From Collinsella sp. AM33-4BH (GTDB taxonomy: Bacteria > Actinomycetota > Coriobacteriia > Coriobacteriales > Coriobacteriaceae), in assembly GCF_003469205.1 (NCBI RefSeq), contig NZ_QSIN01000002.1:1-64000 (forward strand): a DNA stretch of 64,000 nucleotides, read 5' to 3'. The notes beneath the pieces were generated by a model, which worked only from the letters and a program-made list of their open reading frames with translations, did not search any database and had not been told where the DNA came from. The number at the start of each line of letters is the position of its first letter. The stretch's first letter is position 1. The translations under genes and the position numbers were made by a program. Below are positions 53,073 through 61,089 of the stretch, piece by piece.

Positions 53073-53243
53073 ATGCTCAATGCTATCGCGCATGCTTTAC
53101 TTGCCCTTGCGCCCGAGTTCGATGCTGCAAAGGTCGAGGACGTTCCCATGAGCCTGAAGGCCTGGATCGATGGTTCGCAGGGCAACATCCGGAGGGAGAC
53201 GTTGGGCGCCAAGTGCATGGCGCGTCACTTCTTTGCAAATTAG
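53073..53243 (+). CDS. Small ORF of 56 codons between argG and argH
   Basis: ATG 53073 follows GAGGAG by eight bases, so translation is likely. The peptide starts MLNAIAHALLALAPEFDAAK and ends KCMARHFFAN; its middle has DVPMSLKAWIDGSQGNI. It is not clearly a membrane or secreted protein and I do not recognise it. The start of helix-like residues and a Trp, with normal codon use for this genome, make a real small protein plausible. It could also be the remnant of a longer gene. A terminator stands before it, so it would need its own promoter. Confidence 0.5.
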   Translation: MLNAIAHALLALAPEFDAAKVEDVPMSLKAWIDGSQGNIRRETLGAKCMARHFFAN

Positions 53244-53361
53244 CTACATGGCCCCGCGCACGGTGGGGAATGTGTAAAACTAGCGGTTGATAAATCGCTT
53301 TAGCGACAGGGCGCATTGCTTTGGGCGCTTGTTTTGGTATTTGGAGAAAGGGGACGGTTCC

Positions 53362-54792
53362 ATGGCTCTTTGGGGCGGTCGTTTTGAGGCGGGCGTGGCC
53401 GAGGTCACGCAGGAGTTTGGCGCGTCGCTGCCGGTCGACAAACATCTCTATAAGCAGGATATCGCCGGCTCTAAGGCGCATGCCAAGATGCTGGCGGCTC
53501 AGGGCATCATCAGTGCCGAGGATGAGCAGGCGATTGCCAAGGGCCTGACCGGAATCGAACAGGATATCGATGCCGGTAACTTCACCTTCGATATCAACGA
53601 CGAGGACATTCATATGTCCATCGAGAGCGAGCTGACGCGTCGCATCGGCGAGGCCGGTAAGCGCTTGCATACCGGGCGTTCGCGCAACGACCAGGTGGCG
53701 ACCGACACACGCCTGGGCGTCAAGGCGCTGGCCAAGGAGCTCATGGAGGCCAATCTTGAGCTGCGTCATGTGCTGGTGGATGCGGCCAAGAAGTACGACA
53801 AGGTGATTCTGCCGGGCTACACGCACATGCAGCACGCTCAGCCCGTGCTGCTGTCGCATCATCTGCTGGCGTATTCCTGGATGTTCGCGCGCGACTTTAC
53901 GCGCCTGAAGGCCGCCTTTGATGCCGCCGACAACTGCCCGTTGGGTGCTGCCGCGCTTGCCGGTACGAGCTATCCGCTCGATCGTCAGATGACGGCTGCC
54001 GAGCTTGGCTTTGCGGGTGTGATTCCCAACTCGCTCGATGCGGTTTCCGACCGTGATTTCCTGCTCGATCTGCATTACGCCGGCTCCGTCATGGCCATGC
54101 ACCTGTCGCGTCTTTCCGAGGAGATCGTGCTGTGGTCGAGCTCCGAATTCGGCTTTATCACGCTTTCCGACTCGTATTCCACCGGCTCGTCTATCATGCC
54201 GCAGAAGAAGAACCCCGACTTTGCTGAGCTTATCCGCGGCAAGAGCGGTCGCGTGTACGGCAACCTGGTGCAGCTGCTCGTGACCATGAAGGGCCTGCCG
54301 CTTGCTTATAACAAGGACTTGCAGGAGGACAAGGAGGGTGCGCTCGATACCGCCCATACGCTCATGCAGTGCCTGTCGGTTATGGCCGGCATGATCTCGA
54401 CCTGGACTGTCAACGAGGACGCCATGGCGCGCGAGTGTGGTGTGGGCCACTTGGCAGCCACTGATGTTGCCGATTACCTGGCAAAGCGCGGCCTGCCGTT
54501 CCGCGAGGCACATGCCGTGGTGGGTCATCTTGTCCTGATGTGTGAGAAGCGCGGCTGCAATCTTGAGGACCTGCCGTTTGAGGTGTTTCAGGAGGCAAGT
54601 CCGCTCTTTGAGCGCGACATTACCGAGGCACTCGACATCCCGTCGATTGTCGCCGCGCGCACGACCGAGGGTGGTACCGCCCCTGCTGCCGTTGCCGTGC
54701 AGTTGGGAAGCGCCGAGGCGCAGCTCGCGGCCGATGAGGGTGTGTTTGGCTCGTTATCCAAGGTCGTCGAGATGGGCCACGGAGCTAATTAG
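53362..54792 (+). CDS. argH: Argininosuccinate lyase
   Basis: A 476-residue enzyme of the fumarase/aspartase superfamily that splits argininosuccinate into arginine and fumarate. LWGGRFEAGVAEVTQEFGAS opens the protein, HTGRSRNDQVATD and HMQHAQPVLLSHHLLAY are active-site regions, and GSSIMPQKKNPD is the superfamily signature with the catalytic serine. ATG 53362 is chosen by family length; the ribosome site GAGAAAGGGG partly coincides with a GGGGACGGTTCC string like that in the palindrome repeats. A small TCGCTTTAGCGA hairpin lies upstream. Confidence 0.96.
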   Translation: MALWGGRFEAGVAEVTQEFGASLPVDKHLYKQDIAGSKAHAKMLAAQGIISAEDEQAIAKGLTGIEQDIDAGNFTFDINDEDIHMSIESELTRRIGEAGKRLHTGRSRNDQVATDTRLGVKALAKELMEANLELRHVLVDAAKKYDKVILPGYTHMQHAQPVLLSHHLLAYSWMFARDFTRLKAAFDAADNCPLGAAALAGTSYPLDRQMTAAELGFAGVIPNSLDAVSDRDFLLDLHYAGSVMAMHLSRLSEEIVLWSSSEFGFITLSDSYSTGSSIMPQKKNPDFAELIRGKSGRVYGNLVQLLVTMKGLPLAYNKDLQEDKEGALDTAHTLMQCLSVMAGMISTWTVNEDAMARECGVGHLAATDVADYLAKRGLPFREAHAVVGHLVLMCEKRGCNLEDLPFEVFQEASPLFERDITEALDIPSIVAARTTEGGTAPAAVAVQLGSAEAQLAADEGVFGSLSKVVEMGHGAN

Positions 54793-54838
54793 CTTATTGG
54801 ATGCGTCTGTCTGGTGTGTTCATCATATTTTGCCTTTA

Positions 54839-54871
54839 CGGGTGCCCGCTACGGTGGGCACCCGTTTTGTT
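54839..54871 (+). terminator. Terminator after argH
   Basis: A perfect 9-bp stem, CGGGTGCCC (54839-54847) with GGGCACCCG (54856-54864), then TTTTGTT. Confidence 0.92.
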
Positions 54872-55169
54872 ATAGAGAAGAAAGGAGCTTGTCGAGAACT
54901 TCTGTAGGACATTTGCGCAGGTTGTGAAGGGGGTGCGTTCACGGGCGACAATCGACCGCCCGTTCTGTTCGTTGCAGTTGAAAGTGGGACGGATGGTACT
55001 CTAGTCGGGCTTCGAAACAGAAGTGACACATATGGAGCGCTTTAATAAATAATAACGCTTCAATAAACGGCTTTTTGTTTAACTGCAGCTAGAACTCTGT
55101 TACGATGCAGTCCAGGCGGGTGCCGGAATGGGACTTGGGCACGCGCGAACCTACTTGAAAGGCTACCTT
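54872..55169. other. Intergenic stretch between argH and ndk
   Basis: About 300 bases without a convincing gene. AAGAAAGGAGC at 54877-54887 looks like a ribosome site but leads only to a seven-codon frame (TTG at 54890-ish to TAG). An AT-rich part at 55030-55080 contains AATAAATAATAACG. TACGAT at 55101-55106 could be the -10 of the ndk promoter. Nothing else is recognised. Confidence 0.4.
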
Positions 55170-55574
55170 ATGGCTATCGAGAAGACCTTCATCATGATTA
55201 AGCCCGACGCCGTGCGCGATCGCAAGATCGGCGAGATCGTTGCTCGCATTGAGCGCAGCGGCCTTGTTATCGAGCGCATGGAGATGACCACGCTCGAGCG
55301 CGCTACCGTCGAGGAGCACTACGCCCATCTGGCCGACAAGCCCTTCTTTGGCGGTCTCTGCGACTTTATGACGAGCGGTCCGGTCGTCAAGATGGTCGTT
55401 TCCGGCCTCTCCGCTGTCTCCAAGATGCGCACCCTTATGGGCGCCACCAACCCGCTTGATGCTGCCCCCGGCACCATTCGCGGCGACTTTGCTGTCGATG
55501 TCAACGCCAACGTGATCCACGGCTCCGACTGCCTGGAGAACGCCGAGATCGAGATCAAGCGCTTTTTTGGCTAA
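55170..55574 (+). CDS. ndk: Nucleoside diphosphate kinase
   Basis: A 134-residue enzyme that moves the terminal phosphate from ATP to other nucleoside diphosphates. EKTFIMIKPDAVRDRKIG is the usual start. NVIHGSDCLENAEIEIKRFF contains the phospho-accepting histidine and the HGSD signature. ATG 55170 has GAAAGG seven bases upstream. It is a single-gene unit. Confidence 0.97.
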   Translation: MAIEKTFIMIKPDAVRDRKIGEIVARIERSGLVIERMEMTTLERATVEEHYAHLADKPFFGGLCDFMTSGPVVKMVVSGLSAVSKMRTLMGATNPLDAAPGTIRGDFAVDVNANVIHGSDCLENAEIEIKRFFG

Positions 55575-55612
55575 ACCAGCTTTGACTCCTTAAAGCTGTT
55601 AGCGTGTGGCTT

Positions 55613-55648
55613 GGGCGCCGCGGAACTTCATCCGCGGCGCCCTTTTTA
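55613..55648 (+). terminator. Terminator after ndk
   Basis: A perfect 11-bp stem, GGGCGCCGCGG (55613-55623) with CCGCGGCGCCC (55632-55642), then TTTTTATT. Confidence 0.93.
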
Positions 55649-55684
55649 TTCCAGTAGACTTTTGGTAAACCCCCACAAATCTAC

Positions 55685-55726
55685 TAAAGAGCCCCCGTCC
55701 GGATGTTTCTTCCGGGCGGGGGCTGG
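55685..55726 (-). terminator. Terminator of the second rpiB gene
   Basis: AGCCCCCGTCCGGA (55690-55703) and TCCGGGCGGGGGCT (55711-55724) pair over 14 bases with one T-G pair. On the minus strand CTTTAG follows. Confidence 0.8.
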
Positions 55727-55754
55727 CGTTAGCGTCGTATGGCTTTGTGAATCT

Positions 55755-56222
55755 TTAGGCCTCGTCGACGATCTTAAGGCCGCGCGTGTGGTCGATCTCG
55801 TTGAGGAGGTTAACGCGACGCTCGTGACGGCCGCCCTCAAACTCGGCGTCGAGCCACTCGTCGACGATCATCTTGGCGAGCTCGGAGCCCACGACGCGGG
55901 CGCCAAAGGCGAGCACGTTGGTGTTGTTGTGCATGCGCGAGAGCTTGGCGCTGAAGGGCTCGGAGCACACGACGGCACGAACGCCCTCGACCTTGTTGGC
56001 GGCCAGGCTGATTCCGACGCCGGTGCCGCAGATCAGGATGCCCAGGTCGACGTCGCCGTTGGCAACTGCCTTGCCCACCTTGTAGCCGGCGATGGGGTAA
56101 TCAAAGCTCTCGGAGGTGTCGGTGCCAAAGTTCACGACCTCGCATCCGCGCTCCTTCAGGTGCTCGGAAATGATGTTCTTGAGCTCGACGGCGGCGTGGT
56201 CGTTACCGATACCAATCTTCAT
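55755..56222 (-). CDS. rpiB: RpiB/LacA-LacB type sugar-phosphate isomerase, copy 2
   Basis: A 155-residue paralogue of the protein at 49621-50085; by eye roughly three quarters of residues are identical, with most changes in the last 20. The catalytic CGTGVGISLAAN and the NDHAAVELKN start are intact, so it should be active. It stands alone on the minus strand with its own terminator, unlike copy 1, which sits with a LacI gene. One copy may serve the pentose phosphate pathway and the other a sugar catabolic route, but which is which cannot be told from sequence. GAGAGGAAC precedes the ATG. Confidence 0.92.
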   Translation of the reverse strand: MKIGIGNDHAAVELKNIISEHLKERGCEVVNFGTDTSESFDYPIAGYKVGKAVANGDVDLGILICGTGVGISLAANKVEGVRAVVCSEPFSAKLSRMHNNTNVLAFGARVVGSELAKMIVDEWLDAEFEGGRHERRVNLLNEIDHTRGLKIVDEA

Positions 56223-56492
56223 GAGTGGTTCCTCTCTGGTCCGTGCGGCGGAATTGCTAAAGGTTTTACCGCGTTCGACTGCATGATAGCGCGACTTTTG
56301 TGTAAACGCTCGGGCGTTTTTTGATCAAACGCTTTAGCAGGCAACAAGACCCGCATTTCATGAATGAATGCCGCCAGTTTGTGCTTGAGCGCCGTCCGCC
56401 GGAACCATGGTTGCGGTTTTTGATGCATTGTTATCAAATAAAGGAGCCAACTTTTTTGAGAGTCCAGCCCGTTATGCAAGCAGGAGATACCT

Positions 56493-57812
56493 ATGCCTAC
56501 CGATTCCATCCGTGATGCCGCGTTTTGCGATGTTTTGAACCGCGAGCTTGTCTGTGCACTCGGCTGCACCGAGCCCATTGCCGTTGCCTATGCAGCGGCG
56601 CTGGCGAGCCAGACGCTCGGTTGCGAACCCGATCATATGGATGTTGCCTGCTCGGGCAACATTATCAAGAACGTTAAGAGCGTGACCGTGCCCAACTCGG
56701 GCGGTATGCACGGTATTGAAGCCGCGGCCGTGCTGGGTGCCGTGGGCGGCGACGCTAAGAGCGCGCTCGAGGTGCTCGAGAGCGTTAACGATGAAGACCG
56801 CGCTCGCGTGGCCGAGCTCCTCGCCGACGCTGGCTACTGCGATGTGTCGCTTGTCGAGGGTGTGCCCAACCTCTACATCAAGGTGACTGCGACGGCCGGG
56901 GGCCATACCGCGGTCGTCGAGATTACCGATCACCACACTAATGTCACGTGCCATACGCTCGATGGTATTCCGGTATGCGGCAAGTCGGCGGGGGAGTGCG
57001 CCGCCTGCGCCGAGCGCGTGGTGGCCGAGCGTGCGGCAGATAACGCCGATACGCCCATGTCCATTGATTCCATCATCGACTTTATCGAGGACGGTGACAT
57101 TGAGGGCGCCCGCGCTGCCGTTGAGCGTCAGATTGAGCTGAATGGCGCAATCAGTGCCGAGGGCCTTGCGCACGCTTGGGGCGCCGAGGTGGGTCGTACG
57201 CTGCTGGGTGCTCGTGCCGATGACGTCGCCTGCCGTGCCCGTGCCCGTGCGGCCGCCGGGTCCGACGCCCGCATGAACGGTTGCGCGCTGCCGGTCGCCA
57301 TTGTGTGCGGCTCGGGCAATCAGGGCATTACCTGCGCACTGCCCGTCATGGAGTATGCCGAGTACCTGCGCTGCGACCACGAGCGTCTGGTGCGCGCCGT
57401 GATGCTGTCCGATCTTATCGCCGTGCATATCAAGAGCTATATTGGTGCGCTTTCGGCGTTTTGCGGTGCTATTTGCGCCGCGTGCGGCGCCGGCGCTGCG
57501 ATTACCTGGCTGTGCGGTGGCACGCGCGAGCAGATTGGCGCGACGGTCTCGAATACGCTCGGTAACGTGGGCGGCATCGTGTGCGACGGCGCCAAGGCGA
57601 GCTGTGCCGCCAAGATCTCGGCTGCCGTCGATGCAGCGATTCTGGGCCATGATATGGCCATGCAGGGTCGCGGCTTCCGCGCCGGCGAGGGCCTGATCCA
57701 AGATACCGTTGAGCAGACAATCGCCAGTATGGGCTACGTAGGCCGTGTGGGCATGAAAGATACCGACGTCGAGATCCTCAACATCATGATCGGCAAGACT
57801 CGAGTGTGCTAG
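56493..57812 (+). CDS. cyuA: UPF0597/CyuA-type L-cysteine desulfidase
   Basis: A 439-residue protein of the serine dehydratase alpha-like / UPF0597 family (YhaM, CyuA), which breaks L-cysteine to pyruvate, ammonia and sulfide with an iron-sulfur cluster. ELVCALGCTEPIAVAYAAA is the family start. Cys-rich segments ICAACGAGAAITWLCGG and NVGGIVCDGAKASCA probably carry cluster ligands. GCAGGAGAT precedes ATG 56493. The upstream 270 bases also hold AAAGGAG (56441-56447) before a short TTG-started frame that overlaps the gene start; I do not call it. Confidence 0.87.
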   Translation: MPTDSIRDAAFCDVLNRELVCALGCTEPIAVAYAAALASQTLGCEPDHMDVACSGNIIKNVKSVTVPNSGGMHGIEAAAVLGAVGGDAKSALEVLESVNDEDRARVAELLADAGYCDVSLVEGVPNLYIKVTATAGGHTAVVEITDHHTNVTCHTLDGIPVCGKSAGECAACAERVVAERAADNADTPMSIDSIIDFIEDGDIEGARAAVERQIELNGAISAEGLAHAWGAEVGRTLLGARADDVACRARARAAAGSDARMNGCALPVAIVCGSGNQGITCALPVMEYAEYLRCDHERLVRAVMLSDLIAVHIKSYIGALSAFCGAICAACGAGAAITWLCGGTREQIGATVSNTLGNVGGIVCDGAKASCAAKISAAVDAAILGHDMAMQGRGFRAGEGLIQDTVEQTIASMGYVGRVGMKDTDVEILNIMIGKTRVC

Positions 57813-57819
57813 TTCGTTA

Positions 57820-57965
57820 GTTACGCGGGTTTACCAACCCGCGTAACGGCTCGACGCTGCAAACCCGCCAGAGCGGCAATCTGCCTTTCAACTTCGGCGG
57901 CATGATCAAAAGATCAATGCCGCTTCGTTTCAAGGCACCTTGCTCGCTCTGGCGGGTTTTCGCTG
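57820..57965 (+). repeat. Structured intergenic element, copy B (two hairpins)
   Basis: Hairpin 1 is a perfect 12-bp stem (57820-57831 with 57836-57847). Five bases later comes GACGCTGC (57853-57860), then the long hairpin: base 57861-57875 with 57945-57959 (15 of 15) and tip GCAT-GATC-AAAA-GATC-A-ATGC (57900-57920). TCGCTG follows at once. Layout, spacing, boxes and tip match copy A at 2910-3054, while most stem bases differ and still pair. It begins eight bases after the cyuA stop and could also end that transcript. Confidence 0.72.
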
Positions 57966-57985
57966 ACTTTGCCTAAACATCGGGG

Positions 57986-58068
57986 TAGTCATTGGGGACG
58001 TTCTTAAATGACTAGTCGTTGGGGACGTTCTTGTTTGACTAGTCATTTAAGAACGTCCCCAACGACTA
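57986..58068. repeat. GGGGACGTTCTT palindrome with an extra direct copy
   Basis: 57992-58017 and 58037-58062 are perfect 26-bp reverse complements; with one mismatch the arms extend to 57986 and 58068. A second direct copy (58019-58044), which differs from the first only in AAA to GTT, sits inside and overlaps the right arm. The result is two direct copies plus one inverted copy, all headed TTGGGGACGTTCTT. It lies between cyuA (plus) and a minus-strand HAD gene and could end both. Confidence 0.8.
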
Positions 58069-58081
58069 TTAAGTCTGAACG

Positions 58082-58840
58082 TTAGCTCAGTTCGTCGGCT
58101 ACTTGGTGTTCGTAGAAGGCTTCGATTACGGCGTTGAAGTCGCGGGCGAAGTCTTCCATGGTTCCACGCCAGGTGGCTCGGCCGGGCTTTCCTTGGCCCA
58201 CATAGGCGGTTTGAATACCGCAGTCGGGGCTGGGGAAATCGCGCTTGGGGTCGTTGCCCACCATGAGGACCTCATGTGGCTCGAGCCCCATGACCTGCAG
58301 CTGCTCTAGATAATATGTGGCATCGGGCTTGCAGCGCGTGGCGTTGCCCATGTGCGTTACGAGCTCGAAGGGCGCGTCTGTCAGCTCGCCCCAGCCCATG
58401 CGGCATTCGATGGCCCCCTGCGGAAAGCTGGGGTTGGTAAAGAGCGCGCAGCGCAGTCCTGCATCCTGTACGGCCTGGAGCGCGGCATGTGCGCCTGGCA
58501 TGGCTCTCGCATTGATCATGTCATCGTTCTTGTGTGGCAGGACTTCGCGGTCGTAGTAGGTAGACGCCTCGTAGATGAGGGGGTCGGAGAGGCAGATTCC
58601 ACACCGGCGCTCAACCTCTTTCTGGTAGAACTCAAGATTGGTGCGATTGTCCGTGCTGCTGCGGCGATTGGCGTTGAGATCGACCAGAATTGTGCCTAGG
58701 CGTGCCATCGTGCCGCCTCGGCTGCGTCGCCCGATATCCGCGAGCATCGACGAGACATCCTTAAAATAGCGAAGGATGAATGCGTTGAGGTTGATGCTAA
58801 GAAGCGTCTCGTCCATATCGAAAACGACTGCTTTGAGCAC
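58082..58840 (-). CDS. HAD superfamily hydrolase
   Basis: A 252-residue protein. Motif I is VVFDMDETLL near the N-terminus. LFTNPSFP is motif II, RCKPDATYY supplies the motif III Lys, and VGNDPKRDF is motif IV. A helical cap lies between motifs I and II, so it is a class I HAD protein. A phosphatase role is likely but the substrate is unknown. The GTG at 58840 is taken as the start because GAGAAAGG precedes it and the HAD core begins right after; the open frame upstream has no support. Confidence 0.86.
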   Translation of the reverse strand: MLKAVVFDMDETLLSINLNAFILRYFKDVSSMLADIGRRSRGGTMARLGTILVDLNANRRSSTDNRTNLEFYQKEVERRCGICLSDPLIYEASTYYDREVLPHKNDDMINARAMPGAHAALQAVQDAGLRCALFTNPSFPQGAIECRMGWGELTDAPFELVTHMGNATRCKPDATYYLEQLQVMGLEPHEVLMVGNDPKRDFPSPDCGIQTAYVGQGKPGRATWRGTMEDFARDFNAVIEAFYEHQVADELS

Positions 58841-58995
58841 GCGGGCACCTTTCTCGTAAATTTGATCTAGAGTCGTTGGCTCCGGATACTTTACCCCAAA
58901 GCCAAATGCCTGGCTGGTTATCGTCAAGTTGTGGAGACGTGTGTTCATAAGATTGCGAAAAAGTCTCCATACGAGTAAAAAATCGCAGTTCACGC

Positions 58996-59024
58996 TTGAA
59001 ATCGAAGTGATTTCCCCGTAATCT
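58996..59024 (+). promoter_or_regulatory. Promoter candidate for rpsA
   Basis: TTGAAA (58996-59001) and TAATCT (59019-59024) are 17 bases apart. The leader of about 125 bases to the TTG start contains a GGGGCCCC...GGGG structure just before the ribosome site, where S1 could regulate its own translation. The rest of 58841-59155 shows nothing further. Confidence 0.5.
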
Positions 59025-59155
59025 ATACGGACGTGATTGCATAAGCGTCACATCAGTATCTGTCGGCTCCCGAGTGTTCCTAAACGTTGTGTGCTTGTCG
59101 CACCCTTCTGTAGGTCCTAGCAATCGGGGCCCCGTAGTTCGAAAGGGGTCCACCT

Positions 59156-60322
59156 TTGAGTGAGATTCAGAACTCGTCCATTTTCTCTCTTGACGATGTC
59201 AACGAGGAGGAGATGAACAACCTCATCGACGGTACGATTACCGACTTTGATGAGGGCGATCTCGTTAACGGCACTGTCGTTAAGATCGAGCATGACGAGG
59301 TGCTCGTTGACATCGGATTTAAGTCCGAGGGCGTTATCCCGGTCCGCGAGCTGTCCATCCGCAAGGACGCTAACCCTGCAGACATCGTTGCACTCGGTGA
59401 TCCCATCGAGGCCCTCGTTCTCCAGAAGGAGGACAAGGACGGTCGTCTGGTCCTGTCCAAGAAGCGTGCCGAGTACGAGCGTGCTTGGAACCGCATCGAG
59501 GAGAAGTTCAACTCCGGCGAGAACGTCGAGGGCGAGGTTATCGAGGTTGTCAAGGGCGGCCTGATCCTCGACATCGGCCTGCGTGGCTTCCTGCCCGCTT
59601 CCCTCGTCGACCTCCGTCGCGTCAAGGACCTCACCTCCTACATGGGCACCCGCATCGAGGCTCGCGTCATCGAGATGGACCGCAACCGCAACAACGTCGT
59701 CCTCTCCCGTCGCGTCGTGCTCGAGGAGTCCCGTAAGGCCGAGCGTTCCGAGATCCTGTCCAAGCTCAAGTCTGGCATGCGTCTCCAGGGCACCGTTTCC
59801 TCCATCGTCGACTTCGGCGCCTTCGTCGACCTCGGCGGTATCGACGGCCTCATCCACATCTCCGAGCTCTCCTGGAACCACGTCAACCATCCTTCCGAGG
59901 TTGTCAAGGTCGGCCAGGAGGTCGAGGTCGAGGTTCTCGACGTCGATCTCAACCGCGAGCGCATCTCCCTGGGTCTCAAGCAGACCACCGAGGATCCGTG
60001 GCGCGCACTGGTCAAGAAGTATCCCGTCGGCGCTATCGTCGAGGGCACTGTGACCAAGCTTGTCCCGTTCGGCGCTTTCGTCGATCTGGGCGAGGGCATC
60101 GAGGGCCTGGTGCACATCTCCGAGATGGCCAACAAGCACGTCGATCAGCCTTCTCAGGTCACCCACGTGGGCGACAAGGTTCAGGTCAAGGTCATGGAGA
60201 TCGACCTCGACCGTCGTCGTATCTCCCTGTCCATGAAGTCCGCTGCTGAGACTCTGGGCGTCGAGATCGAGGTTACCCCGCTGCCTTCCGAGAAGAAGGA
60301 CGAGGAGACTGACGCCGAGTAA
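59156..60322 (+). CDS. rpsA: 30S ribosomal protein S1
   Basis: A 388-residue protein with four S1 RNA-binding domains, at about residues 35-105, 120-190, 205-275 and 290-360. Each has the pattern V-x-G-x-V, then G-(A/G)-F-V-D-(L/I), as in GTVSSIVDFGAFVDLGG and GTVTKLVPFGAFVDLGEG. Four domains fit Gram-positive and actinobacterial S1. The start is TTG 59156, seven bases after GAAAGGGG, giving MSEIQNSSIF; no ATG is near. Codon use is strongly biased to C-ending codons, as expected of a highly expressed gene. Confidence 0.95.
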   Translation: MSEIQNSSIFSLDDVNEEEMNNLIDGTITDFDEGDLVNGTVVKIEHDEVLVDIGFKSEGVIPVRELSIRKDANPADIVALGDPIEALVLQKEDKDGRLVLSKKRAEYERAWNRIEEKFNSGENVEGEVIEVVKGGLILDIGLRGFLPASLVDLRRVKDLTSYMGTRIEARVIEMDRNRNNVVLSRRVVLEESRKAERSEILSKLKSGMRLQGTVSSIVDFGAFVDLGGIDGLIHISELSWNHVNHPSEVVKVGQEVEVEVLDVDLNRERISLGLKQTTEDPWRALVKKYPVGAIVEGTVTKLVPFGAFVDLGEGIEGLVHISEMANKHVDQPSQVTHVGDKVQVKVMEIDLDRRRISLSMKSAAETLGVEIEVTPLPSEKKDEETDAE

Positions 60323-60346
60323 ATCGGTTTGACGATCACTTGTTTT

Positions 60347-60381
60347 AAGGGATCCGTCCGTAATGGACGGGTCCCTTTTTG
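60347..60381 (+). terminator. Intrinsic terminator after rpsA
   Basis: A 13-bp stem (60347-60359 with 60365-60377, one T-G pair, loop GTAAT) begins AAGGGA and ends TCCCTTTTT. Confidence 0.93.
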
Positions 60382-60625
60382 CATTTGGCACCGAGATGCG
60401 CAATGCTGCCGGGCTGTCCACAGGCTATTGAATTGTCGGTGCATGAAAAAAGCCGACATCCCGCCTCGGGGAGGAGGCGGGAACGCACCGAGTAGACGGA
60501 GGGGTGCGGAGCGCGGTCGCGTCTCGACTGACAACGTTGCCCATCGACGGGATTATTGTAGCGCATGGGCGCTTCTTGGTTTATCGTGTCGAGCGCTTGT
60601 GTTGTGCCGTTGCCTGTGGCGGCGG
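60382..60625. other. Structured gene-free stretch between rpsA and rnpB
   Basis: No convincing coding frame. CCCGCCTC (60460-60467) pairs with GAGGCGGG (60474-60481). Around it TCGGTGC (60436-60442) can pair with GCACCGA (60485-60491), giving a nested structure. On the minus strand the inner stem is followed by ATGTCGGCTTTTTT, which is terminator-like. It may be an unannotated small RNA or a remnant; I cannot match it to a known family such as 4.5S, 6S or tmRNA. Confidence 0.4.
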
Positions 60626-60636
60626 TGTGCTACACT
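60626..60636 (+). promoter_or_regulatory. Extended -10 box of rnpB
   Basis: TGTGCTACACT holds a TG-N extended -10 with TACACT at 60631-60636, 13 bases before the start of the RNA. The -35 region is weak (TTGCCT, 15 bases away). Confidence 0.5.
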
Positions 60637-60644
60637 CTTGCACT

Positions 60645-61006
60645 GCTGAGTGGGCCAGACGGTCGCGCGATGTACTGCTTGCGGTACGCGTGAGGAAAGT
60701 CCGGGCTCCAGAGGGCGGGATGCCGGCTAACGGCCGGGCGGAGTGATCCGACGGAAAGCGCCGCAGAAAAGAAGACTCCCACCTGCGTCGCAAGGCGTAA
60801 AGGGAAAAGCTGAAACGGTGGTGTAAGAGACCACCAGCGTCGTGGCAACACGGCGGCTTGGCAAGCCCCATCCGGAGCAAGCGCGAATAGGAACGCTATG
60901 GGCCGGCCCGGTCCGCGTTCGGGTAGCGTGCGTGGAGCTGCACGGTAACGTGCAGACAAGATAAATGACCGTTCACGACAGAACCCGGCTTACAGGCCCA
61001 CTTGGC
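60645..61006 (+). ncRNA. rnpB: RNase P RNA, bacterial type A
   Basis: The catalytic RNA that trims tRNA 5' ends. Conserved pieces are in order: GAGGAAAGTCCGGGCTCC, CCGGCTAACGGCCGGG, AAAGCGCCGCAGAAAAGAAG, GTGTAAGAGACCACC, the GGCAACACGGCGGC block, CCCCATCCGGAGCAAG, GATAAATGACC and ACAGAACCCGGCTTACAGG. The ends pair (AGTGGGC at 60649-60655 with GCCCACT at 60996-61002), closing helix P1, so the boundaries are good to a few bases. It is followed by a TTTTTG tract. Confidence 0.97.
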
Positions 61007-61089
61007 ATTTTTGTTACCCTGACAATCGGTACGGCCTTTGCCGTATTATTGAGGCTGTTTGTTGCTGCGCTTTATTTTGTTGAGGGGCT

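Noticed and set aside
56321..56515. 64-codon plus-strand frame overlapping the start of cyuA
   Set aside because: It starts at a TTG without a ribosome site and overlaps cyuA by 23 bases. The shorter version from TTG 56456 has an AAAGGAG site but no codon pattern that suggests a leader peptide.
60329..60960. Frames through the rpsA-rnpB gap and the RNase P RNA
   Set aside because: The rnpB sequence is unmistakable, so frames through it are chance.
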